Positions 43,556-51,649 of a stretch of DNA of 64,000 bases are shown in pieces. Source of the DNA: Chryseobacterium sp. FH1 (GTDB lineage Bacteria; Bacteroidota; Bacteroidia; Flavobacteriales; Weeksellaceae); NCBI RefSeq assembly GCF_000735135.1, contig NZ_JPLZ01000006.1, forward strand, positions 1,240,001-1,304,000. Direction: 5' to 3'. The notes below the pieces were generated by a model. It was not told the origin of the DNA and did not search any database. It saw nothing but the letters and a program-made list of their open reading frames with translations. Position 1 is the stretch's first letter. Each line of letters opens with the position of its first letter. The translations under genes were made by a program, and so were the position numbers.

Positions 43556-43819
43556 AATTTGATTTATTTTTGAATCTCAATATAACAAAAAATATGCAAA
43601 CCCACAACTGTAGAAAACGCTGGATTGGTATTTTTGATTAAATATTTTCTTTCAAAACACTAGAATATTGGAAGTTGTGATGGTTTTTTAAAATTAAAAA
43701 TTGTATTTTTTAATTTGTGATTATTTGTTTTTTAAGACGTTTTTCAGATTTTCAAAATCACTTTTTCAGTATGATTAATTTTAAATATCAAGAAAGTTTC
43801 ACCAATCTCACGATCTGAT

Positions 43820-43847
43820 AAACCGCGTGATTTAAACCGCGTGATTT
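43820..43847. repeat. 14-bp tandem duplication at a gene end
   Basis: AAACCGCGTGATTT occurs twice without a gap. The junction creates the stop codon of the small leftward ORF; with a single copy the frame would continue for ten more codons. Confidence 0.85.
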
Positions 43848-44068
43848 TTCAGAGACAATGATCTTGTAATTTCCGGAATCGCCTGCAGGTTGGCCTCGCA
43901 CAAATATCCAAATTCCAGCTCTTTGATGACTTTGCAATGTTCAGAAATTATTTTCTTCAGCTTTTTGTCCGCTTTGTAAAGCTCGACGTAAACGAGATAT
44001 TTGCTGTCAGAATATTCGTTTGGATTACCAATATTCTTAATGTATTTTTCCAGATCTTTCTTTTTCAT
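43832..44068 (-). CDS. Small hypothetical protein
   Basis: The protein has 78 residues from the ATG at 44068 (a TTG three codons earlier is possible). It is Lys- and Glu-rich and predicted helical (MKKKDLEKYIKNIG, ELYKADKKLKKIISEHCK). No family is recognised. It follows the Pr6Pr-family gene by about 20 bp and is probably co-transcribed. The C-terminus appears recently shortened by a 14-bp tandem duplication: removing one copy would give the ending NHAVYQIVRLVKLS. Confidence 0.6.
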   Translation of the reverse strand: MKKKDLEKYIKNIGNPNEYSDSKYLVYVELYKADKKLKKIISEHCKVIKELEFGYLCEANLQAIPEITRSLSLKNHAV

Positions 44069-44088
44069 TTTGATCAAATTTAAATTAA

Positions 44089-44694
44089 TTAATGCTTTTC
44101 AAATCTATTATTAATAGCAATGAGTGCTGATCCGCTGGCTAAAAATACGAAAAGCATCAACACGATATTTATCCTGACCTGCTCATATCCAAGTTTCTGA
44201 GCATCCAAAAAAGGGTAGGGGTACCAATGCACGATGGCGCCACGGATCAGAGAATAGACCAAATAAATTAGTGGAAAGATCAACCAGAAAAATCCGTTCT
44301 TCCAACTCAATTTTTCTTTTTTGACAAAGAATATCCAATACAAAATATAAGAAACCGGAATGACGACGTGCAACATATTATCCAAGAACAATTGCCAGCC
44401 GGTGGGTTTCCAAATGCCACGCAAAACGATATTATAAACTACAAAAACTACAAAAATGTAGAGCGCGATCGCTGTTTTGACGGAAAGGCTGGCGAAAAAA
44501 TTTCCCAGTTTCGTTCCGTTGAGAAATGTTGAAAAAGTCAAACTAAGCGCAACTAAGAGATTGCTTAGAATTGTAAAATAACTTAGCACATTCGAAAAAG
44601 TTCCTTCTGTGATGTAGAACTGAAGGATCACGCAAAACCAAGCTAGCAAAGCGATTGTGGAAGCGAATATGGTTTTGGTTTTTAGGCTTTTCAT
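44089..44694 (-). CDS. Pr6Pr family membrane protein (FAR-17a/AIG1-like)
   Basis: This 201-residue protein has six hydrophobic helices across the full length. Family features are the FTILSNLLVALSL segment in helix 2, the RGIWKPTGWQLFLDNMLHVVIPV stretch with a conserved His, and LIRGAIVHWYPYPFLD between helices 5 and 6. In eukaryotes this superfamily includes hydrolases of fatty-acid esters of hydroxy fatty acids; the bacterial role is unknown. It ends 21 bp before the start of the small hypothetical gene. Confidence 0.8.
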   Translation of the reverse strand: MKSLKTKTIFASTIALLAWFCVILQFYITEGTFSNVLSYFTILSNLLVALSLTFSTFLNGTKLGNFFASLSVKTAIALYIFVVFVVYNIVLRGIWKPTGWQLFLDNMLHVVIPVSYILYWIFFVKKEKLSWKNGFFWLIFPLIYLVYSLIRGAIVHWYPYPFLDAQKLGYEQVRINIVLMLFVFLASGSALIAINNRFEKH

Positions 44695-44827
44695 TAATGT
44701 CAGTATTTAGATCAATGAATTTTTGGCTACCGAACAAAATAAACTTTTCGTTTGCTCATCTTTATTTTTAATTTAATCAATAATAATTCTAAAATTATCA
44801 TTTTTATTTCAGAGAGAAAAATCTATT

Positions 44828-44859
44828 AAAAAACCGCTCACGAAAATTGAACGGTTTTT
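44828..44859 (-). terminator. Terminator of the M48 peptidase gene
   Basis: The stem AAAAAACCGCTCA/TGAACGGTTTTT (one mismatch), with a U run for leftward transcripts, lies 5 bp past the stop. It resembles the groEL terminator family at 47024 and 47696. Confidence 0.85.
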
Positions 44860-44863
44860 AAAA

Positions 44864-46927
44864 TTATGAAACTTGAGATTGAACTTTGTTTTTTTCCAAA
44901 CTGGACATTTGATCCAAAAGTCTTTTCTTCAGAAGGAAATAATTTCTTGCAATGTAGTATTGATAACTGTTGATGGCGAAAAACAATTGTTGCAGATTTT
45001 TGTCAAAATACTCGTTGTGGCTAAAATATATCATCGTATAATTCGCATAATAATCCAAATCCTTTCTGTTTTGCTCGTCGATTTCGTTTTCAAGAAGTGG
45101 ATTTTTAAGAATGCTTTTCAATGCTTCTTTCAGTTTGGCTTCTATAGGAATGTTGTTTTTGAAATTTTTCGCAATCTGTTCAAAAGGCGTCGTCACACTC
45201 ACGAAGGCAAACGCGTTGCTAAGATCAATATAAAATTGGAATTGATTTTCGTAAGTCACATCGCACTCTGCAAAATCGGAATAGGTTTTTCTAAAGTCGG
45301 TTTCCAGATTTTGGGTTTTGGCAAGATTCAGGAAATAATGGTAGATGTTGATGTCGTTTTCTGTCACTTCTTTTTCCAAACTTTTGATTTCATTTTCCAA
45401 GGTTGGAATCAGTTTTTTCGCGTCGGAAGCTTTGTATTTGGTTCCGTCGTAATCAAAAGTTTTGATGTCCAATTCCTTTTTGGAAATCGCTTCGATGGTA
45501 CTTTTATCATTTTGAAGCGCGATCAGATTGTAGGTGGTCTCGATTTTTTCCTTACCAAATAGTTCGTCAAAACTCAGGTTTTCATTGGTTGGCGAAGCAT
45601 TTTCAATATCGAATTTATCCGGATTTTTGTTGTCGTAATAATTGTTGAATATTTTGTCAAAAGTATCTTTGTTGTAATTGGCTTCGAATTCTTCTTTGAA
45701 ATGATCAAATTCCAAATTGGATTTTTCACTTTCGTATTGAACATTCGAAAACAATTTGGTGGTCAGCTTTTCTTCTGTTTCTTCAAAATTTTTGAAAAGG
45801 AATTTTGCAGGCTGATTGTCCGCATTTTTTTGAATATTCAATTGTCTCAGGCGATTGACTCTCTCCTCGGTTGACGGATGCGACGCCCATTGATTTTCGA
45901 TGACCAATTTTGATTTGTTGAAAAGTCCAGCTTCTTCCAATTTTACAACTGGCAAATCATTTTTGTTTTCCAAATCGCTTTCCTTCGCCAAAAATCCCAT
46001 CACGTAGGATTGTTCTCTATAGATATTTTTGCTGGCTTTGTTTTCCTTGATTTTATTTTCATAGAAACTGAGGACATTGTTATACGAATTATCTGCCAAG
46101 TCCAGCCTCAAAAGTGATTCTTCCAAAGCCAGCGATCCAGCGATATTAGCAGAAACTTCATCTGCGTGAAACTCCATTTCCCTGGAAAGTGCAAGATGCC
46201 GAATGTTCACAAACGAATACATTTTCCCAAGAATCCACTGGATTCCCGATGTAAATTTGAGCGCCAATTCCGCAAAGAATGCAAAATAACCACTTGCGTT
46301 GGACCAGCTTTGAATCGTGTTTCTGTAGGATTCGTCGTCATTCACCAAATTGAAAATAATCTGATTCACGTTGTAAACATAACTTCCCACTTTCATCGAT
46401 CTTTGGGAAAAATGTCCGAACTCGTGTGCGAGAATCGCCTTCAGCTCCTGTTTTGTACAAACGTTTACGAGTCCAACTCCGATCGTCAGATTCTTTTTGA
46501 TTGGCAAAAACATACTCCAAAACGTGGAATCGTAGAAAACACTCGCGTTGACATCGTAGCTCAGATAAACTTTTTTAGGAAAATCCGTTCCGGTTTCTTT
46601 TACCAGTTCATTTATCATTGCGAAAAGTTCGGGTTCGTCTTTTTGTTGGATTTCCGTGAGGTAACTTCTGTCGTTGATATGTTTTTTGAAAATAAATTTA
46701 ATCAAAAAGTAAAAGATCAAAATCCCAAAAATTGCCAGCCCAAGACCGATCATCACTGTAAAAAACATCGGCTTTGCGGCAATTAGGAAAATTCCTCCTG
46801 CGATGCAAGCAACCGTCAATGCAATGGCGGCAATGAAAAGTAAAATATAAACGATGATAAATGAGATGATGGAAAAAATAGCGGCTTTGCTTTTCTTCCT
46901 GAAGTCTGCCGAGGTTTGGATTAGCAT
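44864..46927 (-). CDS. M48 family metallopeptidase with extended C-terminal region
   Basis: The 687-residue protein has two N-terminal membrane hairpins (about 17-50 and 54-80), then an HtpX/Ste24-like protease domain with zinc motif HEFGH at 168-172 (ILAHEFGHFSQR) and third-ligand region REMEFHADEVSA near 244-255. Residues about 380-687 are a long helical extension without recognised domains. It is probably a membrane-protein quality-control protease, consistent with (but not proven by) its neighbourhood near groEL. No truncation is seen. Confidence 0.86.
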   Translation of the reverse strand: MLIQTSADFRKKSKAAIFSIISFIIVYILLFIAAIALTVACIAGGIFLIAAKPMFFTVMIGLGLAIFGILIFYFLIKFIFKKHINDRSYLTEIQQKDEPELFAMINELVKETGTDFPKKVYLSYDVNASVFYDSTFWSMFLPIKKNLTIGVGLVNVCTKQELKAILAHEFGHFSQRSMKVGSYVYNVNQIIFNLVNDDESYRNTIQSWSNASGYFAFFAELALKFTSGIQWILGKMYSFVNIRHLALSREMEFHADEVSANIAGSLALEESLLRLDLADNSYNNVLSFYENKIKENKASKNIYREQSYVMGFLAKESDLENKNDLPVVKLEEAGLFNKSKLVIENQWASHPSTEERVNRLRQLNIQKNADNQPAKFLFKNFEETEEKLTTKLFSNVQYESEKSNLEFDHFKEEFEANYNKDTFDKIFNNYYDNKNPDKFDIENASPTNENLSFDELFGKEKIETTYNLIALQNDKSTIEAISKKELDIKTFDYDGTKYKASDAKKLIPTLENEIKSLEKEVTENDINIYHYFLNLAKTQNLETDFRKTYSDFAECDVTYENQFQFYIDLSNAFAFVSVTTPFEQIAKNFKNNIPIEAKLKEALKSILKNPLLENEIDEQNRKDLDYYANYTMIYFSHNEYFDKNLQQLFFAINSYQYYIARNYFLLKKRLLDQMSSLEKNKVQSQVS

Positions 46928-47023
46928 AAATCTAGTTGGTTGTTAATTTTGAATTAAAAATATAAAATCATTTTAAAATTTCCGAATCATTTGATATTAA
47001 TTTTAATAAAAAGTAGAATTCAT

Positions 47024-47053
47024 AAAAAAACCGCTCAGAAAAAATCTGAACGG
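47024..47053. repeat. Copy A of the groEL terminator (downstream of HEPN-like gene)
   Basis: These 30 bp (AAAAAAACCG, CTCAGAAAAA, ATCTGAACGG in order) are identical to 47696-47725. This copy lacks the TTT that completes the right arm of the groEL terminator, so it looks like a duplicated end. Confidence 0.85.
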
Positions 47054-47144
47054 ATAATGTAGATTATGCTTTCTAATTAGTTATAGCAGATTTTTCATAC
47101 TTAGAAAATCGTTGTTTATTTAATCTATGTTTATCATTAAATAT

Positions 47145-47681
47145 TTAATCTAATGAATAATCTAAAAAATTAAGTTCATTTATTCTATTAACAATACCTT
47201 GTCGGATTAATTCTCTTAGACTAAGATTTTTTTCCAAATTTATATTTTCAAACATATATCTAACTTTTACAAAAACATCAGATAATTCAAAAAGCGTTTC
47301 TTCAAATGAGATTATTTCGATTTGATTATCAATGAAAATATTTTCATGCTGTTTTATATATTTCTCCTTATTATTTTCGAAATAATCCTTAACAGATATC
47401 TTAGACTCATAATCCAAAGAATCAAACAATTCTTTTAAATGATGACCATGTAAAGGTTTTTTATATATAAAATAAAATATTCCCTTTATATATAATTCTA
47501 GTGAAAATCCAAACAGCGAGAATGCAGGTTCAAGGTTATGATTAAGACTTTGCTTATCAAAATATAAAGTTCTATTATTAACATTATTTTGATTTTCCTC
47601 GATAGTTTTCTGTTCTAGAATCACACTTGCATTTTCAAATTTTTTTCCTTGATAAACAATATCTTTTGCTGAATACTTCAT
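47145..47681 (-). CDS. Hypothetical protein, HEPN-like
   Basis: The protein has 178 residues from the ATG at 47681 (a TTG at 47696 gives five more). It is mostly helical, with FSLFGFSLELYIKGIFYFIY near the middle, HGHHLKELFDSL, and an acidic C-terminal half with KVRYMFEN. The first block and the His-rich turn recall HEPN-superfamily proteins, but no Rx4-6H RNase motif is seen, so function is not assigned. It is AT-richer than its neighbours and sits exactly between two identical 30-bp terminator copies, which marks it as an inserted gene. Confidence 0.62.
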   Translation of the reverse strand: MKYSAKDIVYQGKKFENASVILEQKTIEENQNNVNNRTLYFDKQSLNHNLEPAFSLFGFSLELYIKGIFYFIYKKPLHGHHLKELFDSLDYESKISVKDYFENNKEKYIKQHENIFIDNQIEIISFEETLFELSDVFVKVRYMFENINLEKNLSLRELIRQGIVNRINELNFLDYSLD

Positions 47682-47695
47682 ATTATAAAAATACA

Positions 47696-47728
47696 AAAAA
47701 AACCGCTCAGAAAAAATCTGAACGGTTT
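47696..47728 (-). terminator. groEL terminator (copy B of the 30-bp repeat)
   Basis: The stem AACCGCTCAGA/TCTGAACGGTT with one mismatch and flanking A/T runs lies 25 bp past the groEL stop. The first 30 bp are repeated at 47024-47053. Confidence 0.85.
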
Positions 47729-47752
47729 AATATATTTAGTTGTCGTTGACTT

Positions 47753-49430
<1,678 letters not shown>

Positions 49431-49441
49431 TTAATTTTATT

Positions 49442-49798
49442 TTAATTTCCGTTTAACCTGTTCCAAAGCGTCACAAGTTTCTTTTTTAGTATAATTAACT
49501 CTTCTAAAATATTTTGATAATCACTTTCATTAATGTAATCTAAATCTTTAGCAAGAATTAGTTGGTTTTCAGCTTCGTTTGACGAGCCTAATGCGATGTT
49601 AATAAAATTAGCAAATTCTTTATCAGAATTTCTTCCATTTCCCTCATAAATGTTATAACCAATGGAAGCAAATGATCTTCTAATTTGAGATGTCAATCCA
49701 AATAGTTCTTCTTTGGGAAAACTTTTGGTTGAAGTGTAAATTTTTAAAGTCAATTGATGACTCAATTGCCAAACTTCAAATTTTTTAAAATCTCTCAT
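49442..49798 (-). CDS. Four-helix-bundle protein (23S rRNA intervening-sequence protein family)
   Basis: This 118-residue protein of the four-helix-bundle/S23 family starts MRDFKKFEVWQLSHQLTLKI, with the typical FPKEELFGLTSQIRRSFASIGYNIYEG (about 28-54) and LGSSNEAENQLILAKDLDYI (about 70-89). Relatives are encoded in intervening sequences of 23S rRNA and beside mobile elements; they bind nucleic acid, but the exact role is unknown. It lies between groES and groEL and is flanked by GC-type heptad tracts in opposite orientation, so it is probably an insertion into the chaperonin operon. Confidence 0.88.
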   Translation of the reverse strand: MRDFKKFEVWQLSHQLTLKIYTSTKSFPKEELFGLTSQIRRSFASIGYNIYEGNGRNSDKEFANFINIALGSSNEAENQLILAKDLDYINESDYQNILEELIILKKKLVTLWNRLNGN

Positions 49799-49816
49799 TG
49801 CTAATTTTCAATACAG

Positions 49817-49851
49817 AAGCTAGTAGCCAGAAGCTAAAAGCTATTAGCCAG
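49817..49851. repeat. heptad-repeat tract between the four-helix-bundle gene and groES
   Basis: Units AAGCTAG, TAGCCAG, AAGCTAA, AAGCTAT and TAGCCAG carry GC at 7-nt spacing in all five. On the minus strand it reads like the tract on the other side of the four-helix-bundle gene, so the two are inverted relative to each other. Confidence 0.75.
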
Positions 49852-50125
49852 TTATTATTCCTAAAAGATCGCCTTCTTTTACGATAAGATAATCTTTCCC
49901 TTCAAACTTAAGTTCTGTTCCTGAATATTTTCCATAAAGCACTTTGTCTCCAACTTTTACAGTGGTTGGCTCATCTACTTTTCCTGGACCAACTGCTACA
50001 ACGGTTCCTTCCTGAGGTTTTTCTTTTGCAGTGTCTGGGATGATGATTCCTGATGCTGTTTTAGTTTCTGCAGGTGTTGGTTCTACCAAAACTCTGTCCG
50101 CTAATGGTTTGAAATTTACTGACAT
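49844..50125 (-). CDS. groES: Co-chaperonin GroES (10 kDa)
   Basis: The protein has 93 residues from the ATG at 50125 ([16 protein letters not shown]), the standard GroES N-terminus; a longer in-frame start at 50158 is not supported by the family. The mobile loop ([21 protein letters not shown], about 15-35) and the end [13 protein letters not shown] are typical. It caps GroEL during folding. It precedes the four-helix-bundle gene and groEL on the same strand. Upstream lie a TTGGCAC motif (50177-50183, minus strand) and a heptad tract. Confidence 0.97.
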   Translation of the reverse strand: MSVNFKPLADRVLVEPTPAETKTASGIIIPDTAKEKPQEGTVVAVGPGKVDEPTTVKVGDKVLYGKYSGTELKFEGKDYLIVKEGDLLGIITG

Positions 50126-50190
50126 AATTATATTTGATTTTTTAATATTTATTCTCATTCCTACATCTCCAAGAATGTGCCAAGGTTGTC

Positions 50191-50225
50191 GATGGTTGAT
50201 AGTTGATGATTGATTGTTCGATTTG
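50191..50225. repeat. heptad-repeat tract upstream of groES
   Basis: Units GATGGTT, GATAGTT, GATGATT and GATTGTT are in perfect phase (GAT at 1-3, TT at 6-7), followed by CGATTTG. On the other strand this is an AACNATC series, similar to the tract at 9446-9480. Confidence 0.72.
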
Positions 50226-50261
50226 GCAGATTTTTATTTTGGAACTGAAATTTTGGCAGAA

Positions 50262-50290
50262 AAAAAAGTCATTCGATTTGAATGACTTTT
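50262..50290 (-). terminator. Terminator of the ParE-type toxin-antitoxin operon
   Basis: The stem AAAAGTCATTC/GAATGACTTTT with a U run for leftward transcripts overlaps the toxin stop region. Confidence 0.8.
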
Positions 50291-50591
50291 AGAGTTTATT
50301 TAACTTGTTTGGATCTTTTCTTACAATGAAAAAATCGAAAACGAATATCAAATTTTCTTCGGGATATATTTTGAAGTACATCTTGACGTTCTTTTTACCC
50401 ATTAATGCAAACTGAATTTTATGCTTTTTAGAATAATACGGATATGAAACCAATTTTATTTTTACATTCTCAATAACATTCTCATATTCAGTAATGAAAA
50501 CTTTGATTTCTTTTTCAGTCCATTTTTCCGAAAGCTTGACTAATATTTCGTTATAGTGAAAGTCTGCTACTTTTGAGAATACAACTCGCAT
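50289..50591 (-). CDS. ParE/RelE-superfamily toxin
   Basis: This 100-residue protein has the RelE/ParE fold pattern: N-terminal RVVFSKVADFHYNEILVKLSEKW with a helical hairpin, then strands YPYYSKKHKIQFALMGKKNVKMYFKIY and the closing ENLIFVFDFFIVRKDPNKL. It is probably a type II toxin acting on gyrase (ParE) or mRNA (RelE); residues do not decide which. It follows and overlaps the antitoxin gene by 25 bp. It lies just upstream of the groES region on the same strand but has its own terminator. Confidence 0.8.
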   Translation of the reverse strand: MRVVFSKVADFHYNEILVKLSEKWTEKEIKVFITEYENVIENVKIKLVSYPYYSKKHKIQFALMGKKNVKMYFKIYPEENLIFVFDFFIVRKDPNKLNKL

Positions 50592-50797
50592 ACTTTATTC
50601 TCAATGTTTTTTTTAAAATCCTCTTCAGAAATGGTTTCTAATTTTCCATTAAGAAATCTGTTTTCCATTTCTAAAAAATTTTCCAGCAACTCATCTGTTT
50701 CCTCAACATTCACAATTCCTTTTATGTTTTCAAGAAATTTTTTGACCAATGGAAAACTTGCCTTTTCTATTTCTATATTTAATTTTATAGTTTCCAT
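50567..50797 (-). CDS. Antitoxin partner of the ParE/RelE-type toxin
   Basis: This 76-residue acidic, helical protein starts METIKLNIEIEKASFPLVKKF, a short strand and helix, followed by LLENFLEMENRFLNGKLETISEEDFKK, a toxin-binding tail. No named family is certain. The gene order (antitoxin first), the 25-bp overlap with the toxin gene and the size make the assignment reasonable. Confidence 0.72.
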   Translation of the reverse strand: METIKLNIEIEKASFPLVKKFLENIKGIVNVEETDELLENFLEMENRFLNGKLETISEEDFKKNIENKVCELYSQK

Positions 50798-50881
50798 TTT
50801 TTTAAATTTTAGTAAAATTAAGCAAAAAAAATATTAGATATTAATTAATAAATCATAGAAAAGTTACATTTGAAACATATT

Positions 50882-51595
50882 TTATTCCATTATCATCTTT
50901 CTTCCACCAGCATTAATTTCTTGTTTAATGACTTTCCTTGAAACCGAATCAATGTAATAAAGGCTTTCCGTTTTTCTATCCTGAATATCATCCGTAGTTT
51001 TCACGATCCAAATATCCTTTCCATTATAGTCACTTTTTTCAACCTTTTCAATATAAGCTTTGATAACACCTTTTTTTGCTGTTGGATTGTAATCGAAAAT
51101 TGAAATTTCAGCTGTATAATTTTCCTGTAAAGGCAAAAACCGAATTAATGCCGGATAACTATTACTGTCAAAGTAAGCTGAACTTGTAACTTCATCAATC
51201 AAATCTTTTTTCTGAGTTTTCTTATCAAGATAATATCCGGTCGCTTTATTTTTATCAAACTTAAGCGACATATTTCTCATCGAATTGAATGAAGAATGAT
51301 AAACTGGCTGGAAATTCGAAATCTTAATAATTGTAGAATCAACCCAAGCTTCAGGAGCTTGCTTCATTTTAACAGTCGTTTTTATCAGAAGTTCTTTCTT
51401 GCTTAATTTTTTCTGTTCCGTTGTTACTTTGCCGATTTCTATTTTCTGACCTGCATTTTCTATCGTCCAACTTACTTCTGAAGATTCTTCCTGAATGTAT
51501 TTTGAATTAAGTTTGACATTCGAAGGCGAAAGTAGAGTTTGAGAAGAAACAAAATTGGCACTACCAATTATTAAAAGGATAAGAAATGTTCTCAT
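50882..51595 (-). CDS. Secreted protein of unknown function, DUF3108-like
   Basis: The protein has 237 residues with signal peptide MRTFLILLIIGSANFVSSQ. The body is predicted beta-rich, with SWTIENAGQKIEIGKVTTEQ, VYHSSFNSMRNMSLKFDKNKA and a C-terminal ESLYYIDSVSRKVIKQEINAGGRKMIM; the last segment resembles the end of DUF3108 periplasmic proteins and lipoprotein-localisation-like folds. It follows the M1 peptidase gene (54 bp gap, same strand) and may be co-expressed. No catalytic motif is seen. Confidence 0.72.
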   Translation of the reverse strand: MRTFLILLIIGSANFVSSQTLLSPSNVKLNSKYIQEESSEVSWTIENAGQKIEIGKVTTEQKKLSKKELLIKTTVKMKQAPEAWVDSTIIKISNFQPVYHSSFNSMRNMSLKFDKNKATGYYLDKKTQKKDLIDEVTSSAYFDSNSYPALIRFLPLQENYTAEISIFDYNPTAKKGVIKAYIEKVEKSDYNGKDIWIVKTTDDIQDRKTESLYYIDSVSRKVIKQEINAGGRKMIME

Positions 51596-51649
51596 ATTTT
51601 TTTAATAATAAGTAATGCCGGATATTATAAAGTTACAGCAGAATCAAAT

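Noticed and set aside
50168-50183. Sigma-54 promoter upstream of groES
   Set aside because: TTGGCAC...TTGG has a spacing one base shorter than the strict -24/-12 requirement and lacks the GC at -12, so it is only noted as a motif.
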